Assembly: GCA_029465975.1 (NCBI GenBank) | Contig: CM055741.1 | Coordinates: 2,677,728 to 2,741,727 of the forward strand | Source of the DNA: Dallia pectoralis | Taxonomy: Eukaryota; Chordata; Actinopteri; Esociformes; Umbridae | DNA: 64,000 nt | Reading direction: 5' to 3' | In this document: piece by piece, positions 36,101-63,734 of the stretch | Layout: the number at the start of each line of letters is the position of its first letter | Numbering within the stretch: the first letter of the stretch is position 1 | Notes under the pieces: generated by a model | Seen by the model: the letters and a program-made list of their open reading frames with translations, nothing else | Databases searched by the model: none | Told to the model about the DNA's origin: nothing | Translations under genes and position numbers: made by a program

Positions 36101-38029
36101 GATAGGGTGAGAGAGGGAGAAACAAAAGGAGAGGGATAGGGTGAGCGAGGGAGAAACAAAAGGAGAGGGATAGGGTGAGAGAGGGAGAAACAAAAAGAGA
36201 GGGAGAGGGTGAGAGAGGGAGAAACAAAAGGAGAGGGATAGGGTGAGAGAGGGAGAAACAAAAGGAGAGGGATAGGGTGAGAGAGGGAGAAACAAAAGGA
36301 GAGGGAGAAACAAAGAGAGGGAGAAACAAAAAGAGGGGGAGAAACAAAGAGAGGGATAGGGTGAGAGAGGGAGAAACAAAAAGAGGGAGAGGGTGAAGGT
36401 TTGTTTAGTTTTGTTAACCACACCCACTAACATCCCTCCCCTCATCCCTCTCCTATCCACCCCTCCCCTATCCACCCCTCATCCCTCCCCTATCCACCCC
36501 TCATCCCTCCCCTATCCACCCCTCATCCCTCCCCTATCCACCCCTCATCCCTCTCCTATCCACCCCTCCCCCATCCACCCCTCATCCCTATCCAATCCAC
36601 CCCTCATCCCTCCCCTATCCACCCCTCCCCCATCAACCCCTCATCCCTCCCCTATCCACCCCTCATCCCTCCCCTATCCACCCCTCATCCCTATCCAATC
36701 CACCCCTCATCCCTCCCCTATCCACCCCTCATCCCTCCCCTATCCACCCCTCATCCCTCCCCCATCCACCCCTCATCCCTCCCCCATCCACCCCTCATCC
36801 CTCCCCTATCCACCCCTCATCCCTCCCCCATCCACCCCTCATCCCTCCCCCATCCACCCCTCATCCCTCCCCCACTCCCCCCTCCCCCATCCACCCCTCA
36901 TCCCTCCCCCATTCACCCCTCATCCCTCCCCCATCCACCCCTCATCCCTCTCCTATCCACCCCTCCCCCATCCACCCCTCATCCCTCCCCTATCCACCCC
37001 TCATCCCTATCCAATCCACCCCTCATCCCTCCCCTATCCACCCCTCCCCCATCCACCCCTCATCCCTCCCCTATCCACCCCTCATCCCTCCCCCATCCAC
37101 CCCTCATCCCTCCCCTATCCACCCCTCATCCCTCCCCCATTCACCCCTCATCCCTCCCCCATCCACCCCTCATCCCTCCCCCATCCACCCCTCATCCCTA
37201 TCCAATCCACCCCTCATCCCTCTCCTATCCACCCCTCCCCCATACACCCCTCATCCCTCCCCTATCCACCCCTCATCCCTCCCCTATCCACCCCTCCCTA
37301 TCCAATCCACCCCTCCCCTATCCACCCCTCATCCCTCTCCTATCCACCCCTCCCCTATCCACCCCTCATCCCTCTCCTATCCACCCCTCCCCTATCCAAT
37401 CCATCCCTCTCCTATCCACCCCTCCCCTATCCACCCCTCATCCCTCTCCTATCCACCCTCCCCTATCCACCCCTCATCCCTCTCCTATCCACCCCTCCCC
37501 TATCCACCCCTCATCCCTCCCCTATCCACCCCTCATCCCTCCCCTATCCACCCCTCATCCCTCCCCTATCCACCCCCTCCCTATCCACCCCTCATCCCTA
37601 TCCAATCCATCCCTCTCCTATCCACCCCTCCCCTATCCACCCCTCATCCCTCTCCTATCCACCCCTCCCCTATCCACCCCTCATCCCTCTCCTATCCACC
37701 CCTCATCCCTCCCCTATCCACCCCTCATCCCTCCCCTATCCACCCCTCATCCCTCCCCTATCCACCCCTCATCCCTCCCCTATCCACCCCTCATCCCTCC
37801 CCTATCCACCCCTCATCCCTATCCAATCCATCCCTCTCCTATCCACCCCTCCCCTATCCACCCCTCATCCCTCTCCTATCCACCCCTCCCCCATCCACCC
37901 CTCATCCCTCCCCCATCCACCCCTCCCTACCAGGCTGAAGTCTTTGGGGCAGCTGGCACTGTTGGAGGTCCAAGCCACTGCCGTCACTGGCCTGATGGGG
38001 GCGCCACCACCATGCTCAATCAGAGACAT
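30150..38029 (-). CDS. mvb12a: MVB12A, ESCRT-I subunit (complete, nine coding exons)
   Basis: Minus-strand exons: 38029-37931, 35741-35658, 35328-35229, 33723-33594, 32601-32461, 31729-31617, 31082-31024, 30570-30511 and 30227-30150. All splice sites are GT-AG and phases agree, giving 864 nt (287 aa; human MVB12A has 273). The MABP domain (about residues 30-180) includes [17 protein letters not shown] and [15 protein letters not shown]. The UMA domain (about 219-275) includes [17 protein letters not shown] and [16 protein letters not shown]. The protein is a subunit of ESCRT-I, which sorts ubiquitinated cargo into multivesicular bodies. An AG directly precedes the ATG, so a non-coding 5' exon may lie upstream. 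The exon 2 donor (AAA then GTGTGT) is weak. Nearly every intron holds a minisatellite tied to a splice site. Confidence 0.9.
30594..30740 (-). repeat. 30-bp pyrimidine-rich repeat (transcript sense) upstream of the mvb12a exon 8 acceptor
   Basis: Four copies of a 30-bp unit (plus strand GAGAAAGACACGAGAAAAAG plus GAGGGAGG) lie about 25 bp upstream of the acceptor at 30571. In the transcript sense they are strings of C and T and lengthen the pyrimidine tract. Confidence 0.85.
30768..31023 (-). repeat. 30-bp satellite starting exactly at the mvb12a exon 7 donor
   Basis: Nine copies of a 30-bp unit. On the minus strand each starts GTAGGTTTTAGAGACC, and the first copy begins at the real donor directly after exon 7 (ACG then GTAGGT). 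Each later unit presents CTG followed by GTAGGT, itself a donor-like sequence. Confidence 0.9.
31100..31500 (-). repeat. 21-bp satellite in mvb12a intron 6
   Basis: About 18 copies of GTTAGCACAGGGAGCACACA plus C (plus strand), with some shorter 12-bp variants (GTTAGCACAGAC). It lies close to the exon 7 acceptor at 31083, separated from it by a short CT tract. Confidence 0.9.
31884..32480 (-). repeat. 38-bp satellite reiterating the end of mvb12a exon 5 and its donor
   Basis: There are 16 units of 38 bp with almost no variation. In transcript sense each holds CTCCACTGCCCCTGAGGCCC, then AG, then GTAACACCCAATA. The first unit overlaps the real exon 5 end (donor at 32460-32459). Each further unit repeats about 29 nt of coding sequence with an intact GT donor. 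Confidence 0.95.
32595..32715 (-). repeat. Triplicated exon 5 acceptor of mvb12a
   Basis: The sequence CCTGTCTCAG followed by GGACA, which is the acceptor plus the first exon bases, occurs three times on the minus strand, at about 32610, 32655 and 32692. The intervening sequence (CAGCCTATCCTGAC) is shared. Frame conservation with the human protein supports the most downstream copy as the real acceptor. Confidence 0.8.
32725..33630 (-). repeat. About 62-bp satellite reiterating the end of mvb12a exon 4 and its donor
   Basis: About 15 copies including the real exon end. In transcript sense each holds GGATGATGTTACAGCATTA, then ACCTGTATAGG, then the donor GTGAGACACAC, with a variable (CA)n spacer. 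The exon-derived part is about 33 nt. A few units have GTAAG or GTGAGT in place of GTGAGA. Confidence 0.95.
33840..35280 (-). repeat. 83-bp satellite reiterating the end of mvb12a exon 3 and its donor
   Basis: About 17 copies including the real exon end. In transcript sense each holds AAGGACACCATCCCCAGTGG, continues through CATACCTGAACACATGGAAC to CCCA, then the strong donor GTGAGTAGCATTACAGC and a (CA)n spacer. The exon-derived part is about 52 nt. Units near the exon mostly carry the exon bases, while more distal ones carry substitutions such as CTCGGGATGG for CTGGGGATGG (plus strand). Confidence 0.95.
35505..35650 (-). repeat. GT-rich repeat in mvb12a intron 2
   Basis: Irregular units of GTGTGTGCAGATGTATGCGA and variants fill the donor side of the short intron between exons 2 and 3. 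The array directly abuts the weak GTGTGT donor. Confidence 0.75.
35752..36400 (-). repeat. Polypyrimidine satellite at the mvb12a exon 2 acceptor
   Basis: About 20 units of roughly 22-34 bp, variants of GAGAGGGAGAAACAAAAGGA plus GAGGGATAGGGT (plus strand). In transcript sense this is C/T-rich with TTTTGTTTCTCCC, running to within about 10 bp of the CCAG acceptor. Confidence 0.9.
36425..37930 (-). repeat. 23-bp satellite starting at the mvb12a exon 1 donor
   Basis: About 1.5 kb of CTATCCACCCCTCATCCCTC plus CCC variants (plus strand), with several shorter units. On the minus strand it is G-rich (GGGGTGGATAGGGGAGGGAT) and begins within a few bases of the exon 1 donor GTAGGGAGG. The long plus-strand frame through it is only a repeat translation. 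Confidence 0.9.
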
Positions 38030-39880
38030 CTACAGGAGGAGGAATGGGCAGAGTGGTAGAAAAGCAGGGGAATGTAAGGGGAGGTATGGGGGTAGAGATG
38101 TGAATATTTTGTGAAAGTTATTCCTATACAAATGTCTTCAGTATTGTCAGTAATGGAGAATTATAAGTAATCTCAATCACATTCAATAGCCAACATCTAT
38201 CAGACAGAACATCAAAACAGCTCTGTCAAGACCATAGTGGGCGGGTTTATAACATTTTGCCAAAGATGGTAGTTTGTTTATAAACTGACGTTTTTTGAAT
38301 TTGCTAGCTGGGTACTGTGTGTATAGTGATCAATTAATGTACTGTAATATATTCATATGGCTAACTGGGGAAGAAATGACAAACTAGTTGTTTGTTCTTA
38401 AAGACTACTGAATTAAATATGTTCGAAAAAAAATACTTTAAAACTGACTTACAAAAGCAACTGAACAGTAACTACAATTAAACGGGTATAAATACCAAAC
38501 CCCGGTACTGATGTAAGGTAAAAGGAAAACTTGCTAGCTAGCTAACCTTTGTTTTGACAGGTGAATCAAACATGTTTTCTTTACCGTTTCGTTGACTTCA
38601 CGAACATTTCAAACAGATGTATTACAAAAATAGTATACTTACATTCTCTTTAGTGACAACTTTTCTCGTTCTATAATCCTAAAGTTAAATAAAAACTTCG
38701 TGAAATCGACTCAACTTCTCGTACAAGTACTTTTACCTTGTCTACTTTTCAGGAAGTGCAAGACATGACTACAATTCCCGGCATGCACCAAGACCGACGC
38801 AGATTATGTAGGAACGTCACGTCATGGCAACGTTGGCTGGCTGTGCACATGCGCAGTTACACGCGGTTCACGTCATGTAGTGCGTGTCACTCACGCCAAA
38901 CTGCGCATGTCATCAAATCGCAGAAGTCAAGGCTTTACGTTGCTATTTAGTCATTCCAGTAAGTCAATAATCACTCTCATATGGTTGTATTAAGGACAGT
39001 TTCAACTACTGAAAACATTGTTTTGCATTTAAATAAAATCAAAACTACGGACGATGTTTTGCCTCTTGATTTTAAATAGAAACATATCGGTGTTTGGACA
39101 AGCAGAAACAAATCTGTTAACTGTCTTTGTGCAGGCTCTGCCTGGTATGAGTAACTGGTATTTTACCTTACCGCCAGGTGACGCTACTATCCAAAAATTA
39201 TATTTGTAAATGTGGTCTTGCTTAGACTTTTACCTTAATTTAAGCATTGGTCCGGTGAAAATATCACCGCATTTAATTCTGTGATTTGTTTTAGCTATTT
39301 TGTGAATTGTGACCTTGTGAGTCGCAGCTGACATGGGTAAAAAATCTAAGGGAAGGAATTGGATTACACATTTGTTATTGTAGAAAGAACAAGGTGAACA
39401 AAATACATACAACAATTTTATGGTAGGCCGTTGTATTAGTATACACACACAATGAAATTAACAGAGAGAATGAGAGACAAAAGCATGTGTGAATGTGAGA
39501 GTTTTCTGGAGATGAGGAAGAGGAGTAGAAGGAGGTGGGAATCAAGGCAGGGTGCTGAGAGAAAGATCGATTCCCATTTACATGAAAATGAGGCAGCACA
39601 GGGGGGAGAGAGGGAGGGGGAGAGGGAGATAATGGAAAGGGGGAAGGGTGTGAGAGAGAGAGAAACGGAGGAGAAAGATAACAAAAATGGGATAAGGTGA
39701 GAGAGGGAAAAAGAAGGTGAGAGAGGGGGAGAGAATGTGGAGGAGGGGGAGAGAATGTGAAGGAGAGAGAGGCACAATGAGAGCTACTACATTCTACTAC
39801 ATTGCATTCTCTGTGTAACACTTGAGATCCCAGATAGACGTTTGTGACTGAACACAGGCCAGAATGACTGCAGAGTGTGT
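38030..39880. other. Upstream flank of mvb12a and intergenic DNA
   Basis: The mvb12a promoter and possible 5' non-coding exon should lie at about 38030-38900, but no core promoter is placed. About 39460-39780 is purine-rich (GAGAGAGAAACGGAGGAG and similar). No gene is supported. Confidence 0.4.
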
Positions 39881-40195
39881 GTTTGTATGTGTGTGTGTGT
39901 GTGTGTGTGTGTATGACTGAACACATGTCTGATTGACAGGAGGAGCGTGTGTGTGTGTTTGTGTATGACTGACACATGTCTGATTGATTGAAAGGAGCAG
40001 TGTGTGTGTATGTGACTGAGCACAGGTCTGATTGACAGGAGGAGCATGTGTGTGTCCCTGTGTGTATGACTGAACACATGTCTGATTGACAGGAGTAGTG
40101 TGTGTGTGTGTGTGTATGACTGAACACAGATCTGATTGACAGGAGTAGTGTGTGTGTGTGTGTGTATGACTGAACACAGATCTGATTGACAGGAG

Positions 40196-40230
<35 letters not shown>

Positions 40231-40275
40231 ACTGAACACAGGTCTGATTGACAGAGTGTGTGTGTGTGTGTGTGA
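39880..40275. repeat. About 60-bp GT-rich minisatellite
   Basis: Roughly seven copies of a unit with TATGACTGAACACAGATCTG followed by ATTGACAGGAGTAG and a (GT)n stretch of varying length. Confidence 0.85.
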
Positions 40276-41990
40276 GGCTTTGTTTACTTGCTGTGAATAT
40301 CTTACGCTGTGACGCGACAGAACTCTGATGACATCAAAATTACTTTACATGCCAATTGTTCATCCAAACCCTTCACATGGACAGAACATCACACACACAC
40401 ACACAGATGTACGCCAGCGTGTGCACAGACACAGATTCCTGGGGAGAATGCAGAGGTGATCGGGTCCCCGTTGGCATGGCAACATGCAGAGCAGACCGCT
40501 GGAGGTGTCAGGAGTTAGGAGACAATGGAGATCCATCTGGGAGGGGGAGGGGCTTGTTTATTTAGAACGCTTAGTGTAATTGCCTGATTGGCTAATTAAT
40601 GGGAATGAACCAGAGTAAATCTGCAGGAAGCTGAGGCATTCTGGGTGACGGACCTCCCATCAGCCACTGGTTTTACGGGTCTGGTTTTTCAGGATAAACA
40701 GTGTGGGTAAATGTGTGTGTGAGAGAGACAGCGAGAGAGAGAGAGTGTGTGTGTTTGCATGTGTGTGTGTGTGAGAGAGTCAGGTAAAGGGAATGATAAA
40801 GTGAGACCACTGTCTTCTCTCTTTTCCCGCCTTCTCCCAGAATCCCTTCATCTGTCCTATTAGATGGCCTCCTACCTCCTAAGAATGACACTCAGGTAGC
40901 AGATACACACACACTAACCAACACACACAACACACACCAACACACATACATCATTCTACCTGGGTAGGCAGCTATCCTACCTTCACTTATGAACCAAATC
41001 TATAGATGTGCGTGTCTGTGTGTGAATTTGTGTGTTTGAATGTGTGTACGTTTGTATTTGTGTCTCGTACGTTTGTGTCGTTCTGTGTGTGTGTGTGTGT
41101 TGTGTGTGTGTGACAGAGGTGTCTGTAATGGCCTGGAGGGGGTGTAACTGAAACTCTGCCACCCCCCCGCCTTCCAGCCCGGCCGTCAATCATTCTGAAT
41201 GGGGGCGGGTTAATGGTCCAACGTTCTATTGCCCCTCCTCCCTCCTACCATGGCAACCCAGCTGTCAATCTTATGGGGGAGGGAGGGGGAAAGGGGATCT
41301 GTCTAATGTTCTCTACAGTACTTTTCTGAGTTTGAGCTCAGGAGGGAAAATATGCAGCTAGATTCAGTACGACACACACACACACACAGACCAGCTCTTC
41401 TGTGTATTCTCCTAGATACAGACGCAGAAAAAAGAAGGTCGGATTGAGAGAGGAGAGTGAGGAGGGAGAGAATGTGAGAGGGAGAGAGAAGGGGAGACAG
41501 ACCAGGAGAGAGTGATGTGTAATTGAGTCATTAACTGAAGGCGTGGGGAGTCCGTCCATCAGCTGTCTTCATTGGCAACAGCAGGTAAACAAAGTAACAC
41601 ACAACGACTCAATCTACAGACCCAGGCTAAAGTCCACCATATTCACAATAAAGGGTACACTTCTTTTGATCAGGGCAGCTGCGCCAGTCTTTTGGCCCAG
41701 GTCAAAAGAAGTGCACACTTTCTAGGGAATATATAACCATCAATGCCATTTAACCTGAGCTGACTGAGTCGGCTTGTGTTCCAAACTACATCTCATACAC
41801 AACCTGACGGGACGTTACTTTAGTCTTCAAAAGTAGATCACTACAGAGAGAACAGGCAGCCATTTTAGCCACGAGTCCAGTATCAATGAGACGATAATAA
41901 GCTGTGCACACAACAGATCCCATAGGTTGGTACACGGAACCACAGTTCCCCTTTGGTACTATAACGTCATAAGTTTACAGGACCTGTGGC
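40276..41990. other. Intergenic DNA with simple repeats
   Basis: No supported gene. (CA)n and (GT)n runs occur near 40390, 40740, 40900 and 41090, with a GA-rich stretch at 41450-41510. Confidence 0.4.
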
Positions 41991-42480
41991 AAGATAAAAA
42001 TACCATTAAGATAGTATCTATGTAAACAACAACACCATTAGGATAGTATCTATGTAAACAACAACACCATTGAGATAGTATTTATGCAAACAACAACACC
42101 GCTAAGATAAAATCTGTGTTGACAACAACACCATGAAAAACAATGTATAGCAAAAAACATTGCTATTAAAAAAGAATGTAAACAAACAACTACACCATTG
42201 AAATATAATGTAAAGCAAACAACAACACAATTGAAATATAATATAAAGCAAACAACAACACCATTGAAATATAATGTAGAGTAAACAATTACACCATTGA
42301 AATACAATGTATGTGAACAACAACACCATTAAAATGGAATGTACAGCAAACAACAACACAAATAAAGAAGAATGTATGTAAACAACCACACCATTACGTT
42401 ATATCATAAATAGAGTATGAACACCAACCTAATTGAAATGGAATGTCTGTAAACAAAAACACCATTATGTTATATATTAA
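41990..42480. repeat. Degenerate AACAACAACACCATT repeat
   Basis: About a dozen diverged copies of a 30-45 bp unit built on GTAAACAACAACACCATT(A/G)A and TATAATGTA. It looks like an older array. Confidence 0.7.
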
Positions 42481-42484
42481 ATAG

Positions 42485-43070
42485 AGTATAAAAACCAATA
42501 TAGGACCATAGATATAGGACCATAGATTGATCTCATAGAGCCACTATACATCTACACTACCATAGATATAGGACCATAGATTGATCTCATAGAGACACTA
42601 TACATCTAGACTACCATAGATATAGGACCATAGATTGATCTCATAGAGCCACTATACATCTAGACTACCATAGATATAGGACCATAGATTGATCGTATAG
42701 AGCCACTATACATCTAGACTACCATAGATATAGGAGCATAGATTGATCTCATAGAGCCACTATACATCTAGATTACCATAGATATAGGACCATAGATTGA
42801 TCGTATAGAGCCACTATACATCTAGACTACCATAGATATATGACCATTGATTGATCTCATAGAGCCACTATACATGTAGACTACCATAGATATAGGAGCA
42901 TAGATTGATCTCATAGAGCCACTATATATCTACACTACCATAGATATAGGAGCATAGATTGATCTCATAGAGCCACTATACATCTAGACTACCAGATGTA
43001 TGACCATTGATTGATCTCATAGAGCCACTATACATGTAGACTACCATAGATATAGGACCATAGACTGGCA
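42485..43070. repeat. 54-bp minisatellite
   Basis: About ten copies with CATAGATATAGGACCATAGA, then TTGATCTCATAGAGCCACTA and TACATCTAGACTAC, differing by single substitutions. Confidence 0.9.
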
Positions 43071-43209
43071 GATGTCAACGTTTGAATTTCATACTATTCA
43101 GTTGGTCTGTCAGAAATACCACATAAGCATATTGCCTAGCAACCACAGGATTAAAGATGGGGGAGTTTCTGATATTTCTGTCTAATTCTGCATCACGTCA
43201 CATGTCTCG

Positions 43210-43600
43210 TGTGACCTCATGCCTGTTTATAACCTCACCTGTTTGTGACCACTTACCTGTTTATAACCTCACCTGTTTGTGACCACTTACCTGTTTATAA
43301 CCTCACCTGTTTGTGACCACTTACCTGTTTATAACCTCACGTGTTTGTGACCACTTACCTATTTATGACCACTTACCTGTTTATAACCTCACCAATTTGT
43401 GACCACTTACCTGTTTATAACCTCACCTTTTTGTGACCACTTACCTGTTTATAACCTCACCTGTTTGTGGCCACTTACCTGTTTATAACCTCATCAGTTT
43501 GTGACCACTTACCTGTTTATAACCTCACCAGTTTGTGACCACTTACCTGTTTATAACCTCACCTGTTTGTGACCACTTACCTGAGTCTGAACTTACAGCA
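43210..43600. repeat. 34-bp minisatellite
   Basis: About ten copies of CCTGTTTATAACCTCACCTG plus TTTGTGACCACTTA. Confidence 0.9.
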
Positions 43601-43674
43601 CACATTTATTTTTACTAACTGTTTTTTTCCCCAATGGTATCCTCTCTAAAAAACCTCATGAGATTTGTCAAAAT

Positions 43675-43810
43675 ACCAAAGGTCTACTAACAGACACCTG
43701 ATTGGCTATAAGGTCTACTAACGGACACCGGATTGGCTATAAGGTCTACTAACAGACACCGGATTGGCTATAAGGTCTACTAACCGACACCTGATTGGCT
43801 ATAAGACTGT
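43675..43810. repeat. 31-bp tandem repeat, four copies
   Basis: Four copies of GGTCTACTAACAGACACC with (T/G)GATTGGCTATAA. Confidence 0.85.
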
Positions 43811-45400
43811 TAGGGTAGGCCAACAGGATTTGATGAGTGTTTTTTTAATAGTGCCTTTATTGGTACTTAAGTGCCCGAGTACATCTTATAAACGGGGGTC
43901 AGCGACTATAAAACCACCCCTTTAGAGGAATGTGTCCTGCCTGGCTGATGCCCACCACAGGAACATAACCACACCCCCCCCCAGCCAACCACACTGCACT
44001 TTCCCCCAAAACGACGTCTGAGACAGTACAGGTTTCTACAGGGAGACAGAAAGCCCATGGAATCTGAAGCATGAGGTTCTCATCTGGACCTCCCCCCCAC
44101 ACAGAGAACACATATGGGAGGGAAAATGGGACGGGTTCAACATTAAGCAGATGTGTTCATAGATGAAGAACCTCAATACAACTGGACGTTCTACAATGGC
44201 AGAATGTGTATAACACAATGCATTTTCCTCCACTAGAGTAAAACAGTGGCACTGTTTAGAAGGAGTACTGGGGTAATTGATTTAACAGGTTCTCTCCAAC
44301 CCGTGATTTTCTCTGCCCACATCATTTTCTAGGTTCTGCCCACTCCAATTGGATAAGACAGCTTGTAACCATTTTCTGTGTGGTTAAATGAAACAATTCC
44401 AGGGCAGTGGGATGTTGAGAGCCGAGCTGAGGTCGTACACAGTATCCTCTCAAACGTGTTGAAATTTTCCAGGTGATTTTATTATCTGCCATGCGGCTGG
44501 TTTCGTGACAGTAACAGAAGGACCTCGAAAACATCATCAACAAATCCTGCTGGTTTCCATAGAGCCCTTCACCACGATGAAGAGAGAAACGTGAAATGAA
44601 CCCGCCCCCAGCGGCCAGGCGAGGAACTGCACATTCCACACACAGGACCCGCTGACGTAGCGTGCGTGATAATGTGTACGTGTACGGGTGTGTGTGTGTG
44701 TGTTGGGAGTGGGAACACAGAGAGAGAAGACTGCTAAAGAAAAAAATACCTAAGCCGAGAGGAGAAAAAAAACAAGAGAAGGGAGCGAGCAGCTCTAGTC
44801 GACCAAACGAATAGGACGAGGCCGGCCACGGACTGGCTGGTCAGACGGAGTGGACTTAATAAAAAAAACATGCATTTTTTCCCCTGTCGTTTTATTTGAT
44901 ACTGGAGGCGACCACCTACACACGCACACTTCTTCCGCGACAGTGTGCGCGCTTTCCTGTGGGATAATAAGGCAGAGAACAGGGACACGTCGGGGCTTTC
45001 AGTCGCCTGGCCGAGCGGTTGTTAGGCTGGTGGGGACACTATTCTGTTTCATTAAACCCCCCCAGGTCTCCATGGTGGTTGGACTCCGGACGGGTTCGCC
45101 TGTATCCCCCGTCGCGTTCATCTAACCCGCATTTGGAGACATGCATGCTGGAGTTGTGTTCATGTCGAATGCAGGAGTTACATTTGGGGCCAGTCAGGTA
45201 GTCCGATAATTGTTGCCATTTTTCTCCCTCGCCGCGGCTCCATTGGTTCTCCCTCCCCCTCCTTGCCGTCCGCCTAGCGGAGCATTTCAGAGGCACTTGT
45301 ACCTTTTTCCAGGCAGTCTTTTTTCCCTCCTCCTCCTCGCGGCCTCCTCCTTATCGCTCCTTCTGGTCTGCGGACTCGAACCCGACCGACACGCGCTCGC
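43811..45400. other. Intergenic DNA upstream of the PBX gene
   Basis: No gene is supported in 43811-44640. From about 44640 onward GC content rises and CpG becomes common, which fits the distal promoter or 5' UTR of the downstream PBX gene. Confidence 0.4.
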
Positions 45401-45812
45401 CTCGGGATCATAAACCCCCCGTGCATCGGTGCATGGTGGTCGTGTTATGCCAAAGATAATAGTTTTATATGTGTGTTTATACTGTCTAGGCCCCGATCGA
45501 GGCTACTTGGGGTTATTGTTTTTTACTTTGTAAATGTTTCCAGCTCACTTCTGATCTCACTGTTGTTTGTTTCAAACGAGCAATGCGTTGGATCTGGCTG
45601 TAGTTGACATTTTGTAAATGCTTTTGTTTTTACCTTTTTTTATTTGCCACTTCGAGACACTGTATTCCGTGTTAACCCGGGGACATTCGTCTGTTCAAGG
45701 CAAGGCGACTACCTCTAAATAAAGGATTGTACCGTACCCCCGCTCCCTCGGACCACCGTCACTTTTCCCTCCCTAGTTTTGTCGCAAAAACGGCGACATT
45801 TTTCTGAAAGGC
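45200..45812 (+). promoter_or_regulatory. Probable promoter and 5' UTR of the PBX gene
   Basis: This segment is CpG-rich and has an ATTGG (inverted CCAAT) box near 45242 and C/T-rich blocks (CTCCCTCCCCCTCC). The exact start of transcription cannot be seen. It ends at the PBX start codon at 45813. Confidence 0.4.
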
Positions 45813-61886
<16,074 letters not shown>

Positions 61887-63012
61887 GGAGCAGTCTGGAG
61901 GAGCTCTGCCACCTCCCTCATTGTGAGTCAGTAGGTTCTACTAGAATTGGTACCAGGCATTAATTACACTACATCAGCCCCCCCCCCCAACCCCAGACCT
62001 TAGTGATACTCTCTCGTCTGCTCTCTCATTCCCACGGTCTCTCTCTTCCAGGTTAACAGTAGAAGGCAGGATGGCACGGATCCCCCACCTCCCCCCCCCA
62101 CACCGGGGCACAGGGCAGTTTGTACTCAGACACCTCAGACTAAGAAGTGCACCACCTTGACCCATCACCCCCCCCATAACCCCTGTACCCCTCCAACTGC
62201 CACCCTGCCCTAATATGTCCCCCACACACCCCCCACACTCACCCCCCCACACTCACACACTCTTGTACCTCAGGCTGAGTAATCTGCTTGCTGTTGTCCT
62301 CCCTCATCCTTCCATTAGTTTTACCAGGTGGTCATCATCTGTCCTAAGCCACCTGTCACCCACCATGACATCATCCACTATCCAAACTCCCCGGCAACCC
62401 ACCATGACATCATCCACTATCCAAACTCCCCGGCAACCCACCATGACATCATCCACTATCCTAACTCCCCAGCAACCCTCTGACATCATCCATTATCCTA
62501 CAACCCCGTCTTGATGTCATCCTTTTCCTTTTATGACCCTTTTCCTTTTAACACCCTGACTTCGACCCCTGACCCCAACACCCACCCTCAATGACATCAT
62601 CCCTATCACACAATGTTTTCCGATATCACAGTTTATTTTATCTTTCTTTTTATATTCACTATTTTCTTTTTCTCTCGTTTTTTAAAGAGATAACTTAGTC
62701 ACAATGTAGAGAGGTTTTTTTTCTAATACTGTTTCACAAAGACGCACCAGCCGAGTGTGTTGGAGCGCAAAGTGGACACATCATGTTAATCAAAAAGAAG
62801 AATAACGAAATAAAAAATGTATAACAAGAAAAAGTGTAATAAAAAAACAGAATATGTTACTTGTCTTCCATGCATGTAGTTCTTTTTAGGTGTTTAGCAA
62901 TGATTGTATTTTTTCGTTTTTGTTTTTGGACTTTTTAAAAAAAAGTTGCTACAGAGAAAAATGTATACAACAAAAACTTCTAAATGGCAGAAAATAACCA
63001 AAAATGAATAAA
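61887..63012 (+). other. 3' UTR of the PBX gene with polyadenylation signal
   Basis: After the stop at 61886 the DNA is C-rich and then AT-rich. It holds a three-copy 38-bp repeat at 62365-62480 (CCACCATGACATCATCCACT). The best polyadenylation signal is AATAAA at 63007-63012; earlier AATAAA motifs are near 62811 and 62840. Another UTR intron cannot be excluded. Confidence 0.55.
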
Positions 63013-63577
63013 CACATTGTATGTCAATTACTAAGCTCAGTCTCCTGTTTCACTTTTATTAGAAATTTTATAATGCTGGACAAATATGAAGGGTTTGTGG
63101 TTGTAGGACTTTAAGGCAAACAAAAAAAAGTCAGGAAACGTTCAACAGCACGTTGCATCTAAAATAAACACCTTTTTGAACAAAAAATATTCAGCCCATT
63201 TAAATTTATCATATTAAAAAACAAAATGGATTTAATTTGTAATTCCTGCCACTGTCTGATCAACACAAGAAAAGCCCATGATGTCTAAGTGAGAAATGAA
63301 ATCTGCGAATCGTCAGTCCAGTGACCAGACACGCCCACCCCGGCTCTACTGCAGCCACGCCCACCGCTCCAGTCGTTTCCCCGACAACCAACGTTAACTG
63401 TTCCATTTCCGGTTTGTCTTCTGTTTGTATTTTGAACTCCGCCGTGAGACCGGGCGGGTCAGACGCGGGCCGAATCATAAGTGTAGCCTGGCTAGTTTCA
63501 GGACGCCTGGGTCTCCGTTACATGCGCGCTATTAGCCGGTGGAGCTACGCACGTATAGAGTCCATCTGTCAGACGCG
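63013..63577. other. Intergenic DNA after the PBX gene
   Basis: No gene seen. The segment around 63300-63560 is CpG-bearing and unique-looking, without an open frame of interest. Confidence 0.4.
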
Positions 63578-63650
63578 TTACCAACATAGAAATACATAAT
63601 AAAGGTGTACATATAGATAGGCCTTTACTATGTATTTCTATGGTTACCAA
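63578..63650. repeat. Inverted repeat (hairpin)
   Basis: The arm ACATAGAAATACATAATAAA (near 63584) pairs with the inverted arm ending in TATTTCTATGGT (near 63643), giving about 23 paired bases with few mismatches and a loop of about 18 nt. It may be a MITE remnant or an RNA hairpin. Confidence 0.6.
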
Positions 63651-63734
63651 GTCTTCGTTTGTGGTGAAATGTGAACCGTGTAATTAGAGGTCAGTGTGCG
63701 GTACATCTTATTTCCACTGGGTGGCAGAGCTGTG

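Noticed and set aside
35481..36475. Ser/Pro/Phe/Leu-rich minus-strand ORFs that look membrane-like
   Set aside because: They are translations of a C/T-rich intron satellite next to mvb12a exon 2.
36393..38114. 573-residue open frame of Pro/Ser/His repeats on the plus strand
   Set aside because: It is the translation of the 23-bp satellite in mvb12a intron 1 and ends antisense to a real exon. There is no domain and no independent gene signal.
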